From Psychroserpens sp. NJDZ02 (GTDB lineage: Bacteria > Bacteroidota > Bacteroidia > Flavobacteriales > Flavobacteriaceae): a DNA stretch of 64,000 bases. Location: the NCBI RefSeq assembly GCF_004843725.1, contig NZ_CP039451.1, positions 3,044,001 to 3,108,000 on the forward strand. The letters run 5' to 3'. Below, piece after piece: positions 37,552 to 47,251 of this stretch. Position numbers and translations under genes: made by a program. The notes beneath the pieces were generated by a model. It made no database searches. It worked only from the letters and a program-made list of their open reading frames with translations, and was not told the origin of the DNA. The stretch's first letter is position 1; each line of letters opens with the position of its first letter.

Positions 37552-40500
37552 ATGCAAGACCAACTCGTTACACATATAGATAATACAGCTATAAAAGACC
37601 TAATAGAGTTAAGGCGTAAAGAATATTTGCAAGCGCCTTTGCGCATTGTAGAAGATTACAATAACGAGAATAAAAACATAGATGAATACAATGGAAGGCA
37701 ACTACTAGAAATGATACAAAATGCCAATGACGAGAGTGATACGTTAAAGGCTAAAAAAGTATTTATTAAAGTAGATGAAAACAGCTTAATTATTGCCAAT
37801 AATGGTAATCCGTTTTCTTTAGGTGGTGTAGAATCGTTAATGTATAGCGATTTAAGCCCTAAAACTATGGAAGAAAATAAAGTCGGTAAAAAAGGCTTAG
37901 GTTTTAGATCTATACTTAACTGGTCTAAAGAAATCTATATTGCTAGTTACGATTTGCATTTAAAATTTTCTGAACAACACGCTTCCAACTTTTTGAAAAG
38001 TGTTTTAGAAGAAAAACCAGAAATTAGAGAAACTTTAAAGCGTAAAACTAAAAAGAACATACCCATTTCCGTTTTAAGATGTCCGTTCTTAGAAACCGAC
38101 AACTCTAAAAAGAAGTTTACAGACTATGATACAGTTATAGAGCTAACTTTAAAAGATGATGAAAGTATTTATGAGAGTATCATAACTCAGATAGAAAAAG
38201 ATATAGTTCCAGAAGCATTAATTTTTCTTAATAAATTAGAAGAAATTGAAGTTCAAACACCAGAGTCTCATTTTCAATTTACTAAGAATATAGGACCAGA
38301 AGAAGGACAAATAACCATATCTAAAATGGATTTTTTAGATGACGATTATAACCAAGAATGGATATGGAATATTCTTGAAGATAAAGGGCATATTCAAGGT
38401 AAAGAAGATTCTAAAAACTACGAGCTAAAAATTGCATATAACCCAAATGAAGAAGTTAGTTTTCATAAGTTGTTTTCATATTTTAGAACCGAAGTAGATT
38501 TTCCTTATCCAGTAATAGCACACGGTTCATTTGAATTAAAATCTGACCGAAACCAATTATCTAGAGATAAAAATGATTTCAACATTCAGCTTGTTAAAAA
38601 GTTAGCAAAGCTATTAGTTGATTGCGCATTAAAACTAACAGAAAGTGACGTTAGTAATTATGATGCGCTTAAGTTATTAATACCTACTGGTAATCAACAT
38701 TCATCTTTGTATGAAGACCCTTGGGATTTTGATGATTTAATTAAAGATCACATCAATGAAACTGCAATATTTCCAACAATTACCAATGAGTATATAACTT
38801 TAGAAGAAAATTTCAAGTTTTATGATGTTGTAATAGATCATTTAATACCAAACACATATTTATCGGATTTTAATACGCTTTTAAAATCATCACCTGACGA
38901 TGTGATTATAAAATATCTAACTAAACAATATCCAGATTTAAGGTATTCTGAATCAGATTTTACTGAAAAGTTAAATAAGATTATAGAAGAAGGAAATTTT
39001 ACCATTGATGAAAAAGTAGAATGGATAGATGTACTTAGTAGGAATACGAAGAGTTTTTATGACTCAGAAAAACCAACACTTCCAAATCTTCTAATTAATG
39101 AAGATGGTGATATTATTAAAACAGGTAAAGAGGAAATTATTTTACCACCAAAGGAAACAACGTATAAGTTACCAACCGAACTAGAGTTACAATTTATAGA
39201 CAAAAGTTTTACTGAAAAACTAAAAGAACAAATAGATGGTGACATTCGTAATTTATCGACACGTTTAAGAATTTTTCAGGTAGACGAATATTCTATGACT
39301 GTTGTAGCTAGAAAAGTAATTTCTGCTTCACACAAAATATTAGATAATGCTAACGAGAAAAGTCTTGCTATTGTTAGCGGAATGCACACAGTATTATTTC
39401 ATATTTATAATGGTTTGGACGAGGAAGATAAAAGATCCTTTTTTCCAAACTTACCATCACCTTTACTATATAGCTTAAATGGAGATTTAAAAGCTGCGAA
39501 TAAACTTTATTTTGGTAAAGGTTATGATGCAGGCTATTTATGTAAGCATCTATTAAAATCTATTGAGGAAGATGTCTTTATTGGTTCTTTAGAAAAAAAC
39601 GGACTAAATGATTTAATAGAGGAACATCAAATATCTAAATTAGAAAAATATTTAAAATGGATTGGCGTAGCAGATATGCCAAGACGTAAAATTATTGAAA
39701 ACAATAGCATACCAGACAAACAAGAGTATGTTAATTACATTTTTGATAATTTAAGCTATCCTTACTCACTTCCAGATGATCCTAAGACATTTGAAACAAG
39801 AGAGGAGATAGGTAGAACGTCTGCTCACGAGATTAATGTTTTATGGTATGACTATTTTGATGAAATTATCGAGAACACTGCCATAGAATTCTTATTAGCT
39901 TGGTTTGTCAAAGACAGAGAAATTAATAACAGCATAGTAATTGATAATGACCATGACAAGGCCGAATTATGGTTTTTGTTTGATAGTGTTCGTAATCAGA
40001 GGTATTTAGAAGATAATGATGTTAGATCATATCTTTTATTTTTTTTAAAAAACACCAAGTTTATTCCTGTTGATGGAGGAAAAAGAGCAAAGCCAACAGA
40101 GTGTGTAGCTAATAGTGGTAATTTATCACCTCTAGTACATACACCTCAAATTAATTACGATGCAGATGTCTTTAACTATTACAATATTAAAGAGGATCAG
40201 ATAGAACTGTTATTAAATAGATTAGGAGTTAAAGAAAGTTTTAAAGAACTATCTGTTCAAGTTATGTATCGCCTTTTAAGTGAGCATCATAAACACTTTA
40301 GTAAAAACAAAAGCTCTGCTTCGGTACTTTACAATGCTATAATAGATGCTACAATGAATTTACCCAAAGATTTTAGTTGGGATTTTGATGAGCGTAATGA
40401 ATACATAGAAAATGGAGTTGTGTTAAGTATCGTTAGTGGTAAAAATGAATATGTTCCCATAAACGAAGCAACTTATGTTTTAAATCCAAATCACAGTCAA

Positions 40501-42405
40501 GATTTATTAGCAAAATTAAAGGTTTCTAAAATTAGACAAAGAGTTGGTAATACCAGGATTAAAGAGTTGTTTGGTGTACAGCCAATGGATCACATTGAAT
40601 TTAAGGTTAAAAAACCATCGTTAAATGAAAGATTAAACGATGAGTTTCAGCAAGAATTCACTCAATTAAAACCGTTGTTGTTTGTTTATAGACAGCAAAA
40701 GAACCTAACGGAAACTCAGAAAAAAAGAGAGTTAGGTAGTCTTAAAGAATTAAAAATAAAAATTTGTTTTAATGCAGAAGTAAAGTTTGATATTAATGCT
40801 AAAACCCAGCAGTTAAAATTAAAAAACAACGAATATGTTTACGAAAAAGAAACACAAACATATTACGTTCAGGTAAATGATAATATTACATCTTATAAAG
40901 ATTTAAAACAGGAATATCGTTTTACTGAAACATTATCAGATATTATTTGTGGTGCTTTAACAGTAACAGAAAATCGTAAAGATTTTATGTTGATTATTGG
41001 GCAAGACCAATCAAGGTGGAAAGAAATTATGACAAGAGAGTTTCCTGATTTTTCAGAGATTGAAATGGAGGTTATGAAAAACTTTGAAGGCGCATTAACT
41101 TCAAAACAATTATTTTGGAGAACAATACTCAAATGTTTTAAATCTGAATTCTCTAATGCAGATTTAATAGATGAAAAACAAATTTACAAATACTTCAATA
41201 ACAAGATTTCTTGGGATGATTTCTTTGATGTTTACAGAGGTTTAAACTATTATGAGCTATCAACGAATGCTAATTATAAGTTTACTCAGAGGTTATTTAA
41301 TAAATTAAATATTGATATTAAGAGCTTTAATAAATACTCAAAAAATAATTTGAATTTTCAAGATTATTACTTGAATTTATTTCAAGGTATTCATAGTTCA
41401 TTTTCTAAAAAATATAAATCTATATTATTTTTAAAAGGTTACTCGGATAGTTTTATAGACGAAATAGAAGCTTTTGATACTTTTGATTTTGAGGTAGTTG
41501 AAATTCCTAACGAATTAAATCTAGATTTAAATAAACTGTATCAAAAAGAGTTAATCGAATATAATGCATTGTCCCTTTTTGATGTCAAAGAAGCAGATGT
41601 AATTGATGTTGAAAAAGAATATAAGAGTTGTCTTAAAACTTTCAAAAAACAACTTCAAGACGAGAATATTTTTGACCGTGAATTGTTATTGTCGTTACAA
41701 TATGATAATGAATTTAAAAACAATATTTATTTTTCAAAATATCAAAAGCTACTAGAAATCTATAAGGCACGCTATTTAAACGAAGATACAAAAAGAAGAA
41801 CAGTATCATTATCTTCTACTAGTGAAGAAATTGACATTGAAGATGATGAAAATCTAATGGTGCAAATATTAGCTAATATTGAAAAGATTGACTTAGAAAT
41901 AGAGTTCCATACACCAGAACGAGTCGAAGTAAATCAAAGTAAAGGAAAAGGGAGAAGTTCAGGGCAATCAACAAATAATTTACCGTCTACAGGAATACCA
42001 AAATCAGACATTGGTTTTATTGGTGAAAAGTATGCTTTTGAATTGTTGAAAAAAACATACGATGAAGTTATTTGGAAATCAGAATATGCAATACGTGCTG
42101 GTTTTTCAGGAGGTAAAGATGGTTTTGGTTACGATTTCGAATGTATAAAGGACAATGAAACAAGGTATATTGAAGTAAAAGCTTCGACAACCTCAAATAA
42201 CATGTTTCATATAAGTAAAAACGAAGTTAAAATTGGACACGCTAATACTGGTACATACGATGTTTTATTAATTTCTAATTTGTTATCAGATAATATCAAA
42301 GCACAGTATTTAAAAAATATTTTTGAATATCAAGAGAATGATACCTTTTTTGAAAATAATAGTTTTTTAGTAGAAACAGATGGTTACAAAATAAAGTTTA
42401 AATAA
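37552..42405 (+). CDS. Giant GHKL-ATPase (sacsin/Hsp90-like N-terminus) with C-terminal DUF3883 nuclease-like domain
   Basis: The protein has 1,617 residues. The N-terminus carries a GHKL ATP-binding fold: N-box LLEMIQNANDES, G1 LIIANNGNPF and G2 KKGLGFRS. The middle is long, mostly helical, without known motifs. The C-terminus (about 1487-1617) is DUF3883: GFIGEKYAFELL, GYDFEC with Asp1528 and IEVKAS with Glu1541 and Lys1543, an arrangement like the PD-(D/E)xK nuclease core. It stands between hsdS and hsdR in the same operon (1-bp gaps) and is commonly seen with type I RM loci. The likely role is an ATP-driven effector or accessory nuclease; this is inference. Confidence 0.82.
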   Translation: MQDQLVTHIDNTAIKDLIELRRKEYLQAPLRIVEDYNNENKNIDEYNGRQLLEMIQNANDESDTLKAKKVFIKVDENSLIIANNGNPFSLGGVESLMYSDLSPKTMEENKVGKKGLGFRSILNWSKEIYIASYDLHLKFSEQHASNFLKSVLEEKPEIRETLKRKTKKNIPISVLRCPFLETDNSKKKFTDYDTVIELTLKDDESIYESIITQIEKDIVPEALIFLNKLEEIEVQTPESHFQFTKNIGPEEGQITISKMDFLDDDYNQEWIWNILEDKGHIQGKEDSKNYELKIAYNPNEEVSFHKLFSYFRTEVDFPYPVIAHGSFELKSDRNQLSRDKNDFNIQLVKKLAKLLVDCALKLTESDVSNYDALKLLIPTGNQHSSLYEDPWDFDDLIKDHINETAIFPTITNEYITLEENFKFYDVVIDHLIPNTYLSDFNTLLKSSPDDVIIKYLTKQYPDLRYSESDFTEKLNKIIEEGNFTIDEKVEWIDVLSRNTKSFYDSEKPTLPNLLINEDGDIIKTGKEEIILPPKETTYKLPTELELQFIDKSFTEKLKEQIDGDIRNLSTRLRIFQVDEYSMTVVARKVISASHKILDNANEKSLAIVSGMHTVLFHIYNGLDEEDKRSFFPNLPSPLLYSLNGDLKAANKLYFGKGYDAGYLCKHLLKSIEEDVFIGSLEKNGLNDLIEEHQISKLEKYLKWIGVADMPRRKIIENNSIPDKQEYVNYIFDNLSYPYSLPDDPKTFETREEIGRTSAHEINVLWYDYFDEIIENTAIEFLLAWFVKDREINNSIVIDNDHDKAELWFLFDSVRNQRYLEDNDVRSYLLFFLKNTKFIPVDGGKRAKPTECVANSGNLSPLVHTPQINYDADVFNYYNIKEDQIELLLNRLGVKESFKELSVQVMYRLLSEHHKHFSKNKSSASVLYNAIIDATMNLPKDFSWDFDERNEYIENGVVLSIVSGKNEYVPINEATYVLNPNHSQDLLAKLKVSKIRQRVGNTRIKELFGVQPMDHIEFKVKKPSLNERLNDEFQQEFTQLKPLLFVYRQQKNLTETQKKRELGSLKELKIKICFNAEVKFDINAKTQQLKLKNNEYVYEKETQTYYVQVNDNITSYKDLKQEYRFTETLSDIICGALTVTENRKDFMLIIGQDQSRWKEIMTREFPDFSEIEMEVMKNFEGALTSKQLFWRTILKCFKSEFSNADLIDEKQIYKYFNNKISWDDFFDVYRGLNYYELSTNANYKFTQRLFNKLNIDIKSFNKYSKNNLNFQDYYLNLFQGIHSSFSKKYKSILFLKGYSDSFIDEIEAFDTFDFEVVEIPNELNLDLNKLYQKELIEYNALSLFDVKEADVIDVEKEYKSCLKTFKKQLQDENIFDRELLLSLQYDNEFKNNIYFSKYQKLLEIYKARYLNEDTKRRTVSLSSTSEEIDIEDDENLMVQILANIEKIDLEIEFHTPERVEVNQSKGKGRSSGQSTNNLPSTGIPKSDIGFIGEKYAFELLKKTYDEVIWKSEYAIRAGFSGGKDGFGYDFECIKDNETRYIEVKASTTSNNMFHISKNEVKIGHANTGTYDVLLISNLLSDNIKAQYLKNIFEYQENDTFFENNSFLVETDGYKIKFK

Positions 42406-45400
42406 ATGGCATTTATAAACGAATCACATATAGAAGAAGCGGATATTCAATTTTTTGAATTGATATTAGGTTACAAGCATAAAGATGCTTGGGAGAAGCA
42501 ACTTATTGGTAGAGACAGCTTAAAAGATGTTGTTTTAAAAGACGATTTAAGAATAGCTTTAATAAGATTGAATCCAAACTTACCAAAACAATGTATTGAA
42601 TTTGCAATTGATGAATTATCAAAAAGTCGAGCAAGTTTAACACCTGTTTTAGCAAATAAAGAAGTTTATAACATAATTAAAAATGGTGTTCCAGTTTCCT
42701 ATCAAAATAAAGAAGGAAGAGAAGAAAATGGTTATGTAAAGGTTTTGGATTTTGAAGATGAAGAAAATAACGATTTCTTAGTTGTTTCGCAATTAAGTAT
42801 AGAATACCTACAGACAAGCAACATTACAAGGAGACCAGATTTACTTTTATACGTTAATGGTTTGCCTTTAGTAATGATTGAGCTTAAAAATGCAACCGAA
42901 AAAGTTAAAGGAGGTTACGATAATAACTTAAGACGTTACAAACGAGATATTCCACAGTTGTTTTGGTATAATATGTTTGTGTGTATATCTAATGGTATTC
43001 AAACACGAGTTGGTTCGTTTAATGCACCTTGGGAGCATTTCTTTTCTTGGGTAAAATTAGAAGATACAGCAATTTCTAACAGTCAATTAACTAGATTAGA
43101 GGTTGAAGCAGAAAGTAAAGCAGCAAACAAACGATTGAGTTTAAAATTGTTTGGAGAAGGATTATGTACTAAAAGTAATCTTTTAGATTATTTTGAAAAT
43201 TTTGTTTTGTATCATAAAAATAAAGTCAAAATTATTGCAAAAAACCACCAATATTTAGGCGTCAATAATGCAATAGAATCATTACTTCATAAAGAGGATA
43301 ATAAAGGGAAATTAGGTGTCTTTTGGCATACACAAGGCTCAGGGAAATCGTATTCCATGATTTTCTTTTCTCAAAAGATAGAGCGTAAAGTACCAGGTAA
43401 TTGGTCGTTTTTAATAGTTACGGATAGAACAGATTTAGATAGTCAGATTTATCGAAATTTTCAGGAGACAGAAGTTGTTTTGGAAACCAAAGAACAAAAA
43501 GAAAACTATTACAGACCTAGTAGTAGAAATAAGCTAAGAGAATATTTAGAATCTAACAGATCTTATGTCTTTAGTTTAATACATAAGTTTGGTATAGAAA
43601 AAGGGAAAACCTATCCAAAGCTTACAGATCGTGACAATTGGATTGTAATTGTAGATGAAGCACATAGATCTCAATATAAAGGCTATGGGGAAAATATGCG
43701 TATTGCATTACCAAATGCACAATATATAGCCTTTACTGGAACACCATTATTAAGAAGTGAGTTAACAAAAGATTGGTTTGGTCCTTACGTATCAGAATAC
43801 AACTTTGCGCAAAGTATAGAAGATGGTGCTACAGTACCTTTATACTATAAAAAATCGGTTCCAAGAGTAGAACAGATTAATGAAGATTTGGTTGGACAAG
43901 CTGCCGAAATTTTAGAAAACGAGAACTTAACAGAGGAGCAGAAGAAGAAACTAGATAGAGAGTATTCTACCTTATTGCAAGTAGTACGTCGCGAAGATCG
44001 TTTACAGGAAATAGCAAAACATATTGTACAACATTACCCGTACCGTTTAGATGTGCTTAATGATGACAAACAACGCAAACCCATGAAAGCAATGGTGGTT
44101 TGTATAGATAAATTTACTGCTGTAAGAATGTTCGAATTTGTGCAATTGGCACAAAAAGAAGAGATAAAAGATTTACGAAAGAAAATTGCTAGAGAAAAAG
44201 ATTCTGAAATAAAAGAACGCTATAAACAAGCGATAACCTTTATGGAAGAAACCAAGATGTCTGCGGTAGTTAGTCAGGAAGGATCAGATAAAGAGGAAAA
44301 AGAAGTATTCGAGAAAGAAGGACTTAATATTACACCACACAGAAAGTTAATGGATCATCCGGATGAAGATGGTCGTAATATTGAAGATTATTTTAAAGAC
44401 CCTAATAGTCAATATCGTATTGTATTTGTAACCGCAATGTGGTTAACAGGTTTTGATGCACCTGCAGTATCTACGTTGTACTTAGATAAGCCATTACAAA
44501 ATCATACATTAATGCAGACCATTGCCCGAGCTAATCGTGTTTTTGAAGGAAAAAAGAATGGTTTGGTTGTGGATTATTTTGGTGTTTTTAGAAACCTAAA
44601 AAAAGCCTTAGCAGATTATGCTGAAGGAACTAAAGGGAAGAGTGTAGCTGATGATGGTGATGAGTTTCCTGTAAAAGAATTTGAAGATTTATTGGCACTT
44701 TTAGATCAAGCAGTTGTTGAGACTAAAATGTATTGCAAAGGTTTAGGAGCAGATATAGATGCTATTTTAAACTTAGGGGAAAGAGGTTTTAAAGAAGTGG
44801 AACTGTTTCAAGAATATGCAAACATAATACTTGAAAAGGATGAGTATAAAAAGCAATTAAGCTTATTTGTAAACACAATAGTTAGTTTGTACGATTCCGC
44901 AAAACCAGAAATTTATGGTTTTCCTAAAATTAAAAAAGCTAGGGATGTATTTGAGTATTTACGTAAAGTTGTTGACAGACATGTAGATCAAGATGAAGCC
45001 ATTGAAAGAGCTAAAAAGAACTTAAATACTTTGTTAGATACTAGCGTAGTAGGGAAAGGGGATTTACAAGATCAAACGCATGATTATATCATTGATAACT
45101 CCAAACAAATAGATTTAAGTAAACTTGATTTTAACAAGCTAAGAGCAGAGTTTCCTGAAAAGAAACACAAGAATATTGAGTTTGCTGATTTGCGAGAATT
45201 GATGGAAGTTAAGCTAAAACAAATGTTGGCTCAAAATAAAACTAGAGGTTCGTTTTTAGAACGTTTTGAAAAAATTATAGAAGACTATAATTCGGGAAGC
45301 TTATCTATAGAAGAAGCCTATGAGGATTTAATGAAGCAAGCCGAAAATATGTCAGAAGAACAAGAGCGTGCTGCAAAAAGCGGAATGACAGAAGAGCAAC

Positions 45401-45696
45401 AAGAACTTTTTGATTTGTTAAAGAAAGAGAAGTTATCAAAAGAGGAGGAAAAAAAGGTTAAACTAGCTGCTACTGAATTGTTGACAATTATGTTTGATGC
45501 AAATAATAAAATTTTAATTCAAGAATGGCACAAAGAAAAAGCTACTCAAGAAATGGTAAAAAATGAAATTCGTAAAATATTAGGAGGAAGTTTGCCTGAG
45601 AAGCCATACGGAAGAGAAGAGTTTGGTGAAAAAGTGGACCTTACTTTTCAGCATTTTTATGAATTAGCAGAGCTAGGAAGGGGGTTTGCTGCTTAA
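42406..45696 (+). CDS. hsdR: Type I restriction endonuclease/translocase HsdR
   Basis: The 1,096-residue protein is full length. The N-terminal nuclease has RRPDLLLYVNG (Asp145) and VMIELKNA (Glu159, Lys161), the PD-(D/E)xK site. The SF2 motor follows: Walker A HTQGSGKS (about 308-315), VDEAHRSQYKG (DEAH) and AFTGTPL, later AMWLTGFDAP and QTIARANRV. It cuts unmethylated DNA after translocation, together with HsdM and HsdS. The C-terminal helical part is coiled-coil rich. It is the last gene of the RM operon; a 375-bp non-coding gap with a promoter and the retron RNA follows. Confidence 0.96.
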   Translation: MAFINESHIEEADIQFFELILGYKHKDAWEKQLIGRDSLKDVVLKDDLRIALIRLNPNLPKQCIEFAIDELSKSRASLTPVLANKEVYNIIKNGVPVSYQNKEGREENGYVKVLDFEDEENNDFLVVSQLSIEYLQTSNITRRPDLLLYVNGLPLVMIELKNATEKVKGGYDNNLRRYKRDIPQLFWYNMFVCISNGIQTRVGSFNAPWEHFFSWVKLEDTAISNSQLTRLEVEAESKAANKRLSLKLFGEGLCTKSNLLDYFENFVLYHKNKVKIIAKNHQYLGVNNAIESLLHKEDNKGKLGVFWHTQGSGKSYSMIFFSQKIERKVPGNWSFLIVTDRTDLDSQIYRNFQETEVVLETKEQKENYYRPSSRNKLREYLESNRSYVFSLIHKFGIEKGKTYPKLTDRDNWIVIVDEAHRSQYKGYGENMRIALPNAQYIAFTGTPLLRSELTKDWFGPYVSEYNFAQSIEDGATVPLYYKKSVPRVEQINEDLVGQAAEILENENLTEEQKKKLDREYSTLLQVVRREDRLQEIAKHIVQHYPYRLDVLNDDKQRKPMKAMVVCIDKFTAVRMFEFVQLAQKEEIKDLRKKIAREKDSEIKERYKQAITFMEETKMSAVVSQEGSDKEEKEVFEKEGLNITPHRKLMDHPDEDGRNIEDYFKDPNSQYRIVFVTAMWLTGFDAPAVSTLYLDKPLQNHTLMQTIARANRVFEGKKNGLVVDYFGVFRNLKKALADYAEGTKGKSVADDGDEFPVKEFEDLLALLDQAVVETKMYCKGLGADIDAILNLGERGFKEVELFQEYANIILEKDEYKKQLSLFVNTIVSLYDSAKPEIYGFPKIKKARDVFEYLRKVVDRHVDQDEAIERAKKNLNTLLDTSVVGKGDLQDQTHDYIIDNSKQIDLSKLDFNKLRAEFPEKKHKNIEFADLRELMEVKLKQMLAQNKTRGSFLERFEKIIEDYNSGSLSIEEAYEDLMKQAENMSEEQERAAKSGMTEEQQELFDLLKKEKLSKEEEKKVKLAATELLTIMFDANNKILIQEWHKEKATQEMVKNEIRKILGGSLPEKPYGREEFGEKVDLTFQHFYELAELGRGFAA

Positions 45697-45727
45697 AATC
45701 GTATAATTAATTAATAAAATATTACCC

Positions 45728-45762
45728 ATGCAGTTACACTGCATATAAGCAAAATATATTTG
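45728..45762 (+). promoter_or_regulatory. Island box 2: ATGCA-N7-TGCAT-N10-TATATTTG, retron promoter
   Basis: Inverted repeat at 45728-45744 (spacer GTTACAC), then 10 bp and TATATTTG at 45755-45762. The a1 arm of the retron RNA begins 12 bp downstream, so transcription should start just before it. Confidence 0.88.
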
Positions 45763-45773
45763 CAGAGTTCTTT

Positions 45774-46056
45774 GAAAAACCTAAACAAAAGTATTGATCG
45801 CGTATGCTGGTTTAATTAGTAATAATTAAACAACGATCGGCATATATTCTAATCGTGTATTCGATTAGAATAAGAATGTTAATTATTAATTAGTCCACAA
45901 TGTTTAAAACACAAAAAATGGTTTAATTTTTAAATAGATAGCATTATATTATTTATATATTATTTAGTTCTATTATTATTATTATTATTATTATTATTTA
46001 GATCTATTTATATTAAGTTTAAAATCATACAAAAAGAATAGACGTTTAGGTTTTTC
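45774..46056 (+). ncRNA. Retron msr-msd RNA
   Basis: A retron RNA is bounded by complementary arms. GAAAAACCTAAAC (45774-45786) is the exact reverse complement of GTTTAGGTTTTTC (46044-46056): a 13-bp a1/a2 stem. Inside are two perfect hairpins in the msr half: an 8-bp stem with GTAA loop (45811-45830) and a 10-bp stem with a 6-nt loop (45846-45871). The msd half may form the outer pairing AAATAGAT/ATCTATTT (45932-45939 with 46002-46009), enclosing an (ATT)9 run. The arm ends 15 bp before the RT start codon. The exact priming guanosine and the msd ends cannot be set by eye. Confidence 0.82.
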
Positions 46057-46071
46057 TAGAATTTTATAACT

Positions 46072-47241
46072 ATGAAACTAGAAAAACAACATACAGAGCA
46101 GATAATAAAGCAATTTAAAGCCTTAAGGACTAAGGATGATTTGGTGGTATTAATCAATAAAGTTAATTTAATCTTATATGGAGATAAGTTTATATCCTTA
46201 ACTGTTAAGGGACTTAATTATTATGCTAATCCAGAATATAGTGATAAAAGATATTCGAGTTTTTCTATCAAAAAGAAAAGTGGAGGAGAGCGCATTATAA
46301 ATGCACCTGTAAATGGATTAAAGCATATTTTAAGGCCTTTAAATATTATTTTAAACAGTATTGCCATGCCTCATGCTAAAGCTACAGGTTTTGTGCTAGG
46401 TAAGTCTATAGTAGACAATGCTCAAGCGCATGTTGGATACAACTATGTTTATAATATTGATTTAAAGGATTTTTTCCATTCTTTTGATAGAAATAGAGTA
46501 AAGTTAGGGTTTATCTGTGCCCCTTTTAATTTAAACGGTCTTCTAGAACCTATAGCTTTTTTATTAGCATCATTATGTACACATCCTTTTGAAATTGATG
46601 GGGTTATTAATACGGTTTTACCTCAAGGAGCGCCAACGTCTCCAACAATTACTAATATACTTTGTGTAAAGCTAGATAGACGATTAAATGGTTTAGCAAA
46701 ACGTTTTAAAGCTAATTATACCCGGTATGCTGATGATATCACATTTTCATGTAATGTAAATATTTTTAAAAATGATGAGTTTTTAAAAGAGCTGAATAGG
46801 ATTATCGCAGAAGATCAAAACTTAATTTTAAACGATAAAAAAACGCGTTTACAGCAAACAGGAAATCGTCAAGCGGTAACTGGTTTAACAGTAAATACTA
46901 AAGTTAATGTTAACTCTAAATACATTAAGCAATTACGTATGTGGTTGTATTATTGGGAAAAATACGGTTTTAATAAAGCAGAATCCATTTTTCTAAGAGA
47001 CTACGCTGTTGAGAAAGGACAATTGAAAAAAGGCAAACCTAATTTTAAAAGTGTTTTAGGAGGGAAGTTGGAATATTTAAAAATGGTAAAAGGTTTTAAT
47101 GATAGCACCTATTTAAAGTTGAATACTCGTTTTACTAAACTATCTAAAACGGAAAGCAAATTGGAGCAAACTCTGAAAGCATGGGAGAATAATGGCATAG
47201 AAAAGGCTATGGAGATTTATAAATTAGCAAAAATCAATTAG
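46072..47241 (+). CDS. Retron reverse transcriptase
   Basis: The protein has 389 residues. RT motifs run in order: R1-like KKKSGGERIINAP, catalytic NIDLKDFF (Asp130), PQGAPTSP, and YADD (residues 219-222, both catalytic aspartates). Two motifs specific to retron RTs are also present: NAxxH in DNAQAH (residue about 117) and VTG at residues 269-271, which is part of msr recognition. It makes the branched RNA-DNA (msDNA) from the RNA upstream. It starts 15 bp after the a2 arm and is followed by three genes at 10, -4 and 2 bp, which are candidate effectors. I cannot assign it to a numbered retron type. Confidence 0.93.
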   Translation: MKLEKQHTEQIIKQFKALRTKDDLVVLINKVNLILYGDKFISLTVKGLNYYANPEYSDKRYSSFSIKKKSGGERIINAPVNGLKHILRPLNIILNSIAMPHAKATGFVLGKSIVDNAQAHVGYNYVYNIDLKDFFHSFDRNRVKLGFICAPFNLNGLLEPIAFLLASLCTHPFEIDGVINTVLPQGAPTSPTITNILCVKLDRRLNGLAKRFKANYTRYADDITFSCNVNIFKNDEFLKELNRIIAEDQNLILNDKKTRLQQTGNRQAVTGLTVNTKVNVNSKYIKQLRMWLYYWEKYGFNKAESIFLRDYAVEKGQLKKGKPNFKSVLGGKLEYLKMVKGFNDSTYLKLNTRFTKLSKTESKLEQTLKAWENNGIEKAMEIYKLAKIN

Positions 47242-47251
47242 TTTTTTAATT

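Larger units (their letters stand above)
45697..46071. other. Intergenic region carrying retron promoter and ncRNA
   Basis: 375 bp between hsdR and the reverse transcriptase. It contains island box 2 (45728-45762), the a1/a2 arms (45774-45786, 46044-46056), two perfect hairpins (45811-45830, 45846-45871) and nine ATT triplets in a row (45972-45998). Everything is explained by a retron msr-msd unit; no protein gene fits. Confidence 0.8.

Noticed and set aside
30443..45696. BREX or DISARM system
   Set aside because: No PglZ, BrxL, BrxC or DrmABC-type genes are seen; the methylases and HsdR fit type I RM.
45846..45871. Terminator for the RM operon
   Set aside because: The hairpin lacks a following T run and lies inside the a1/a2 arms, so it is better read as part of the retron RNA.
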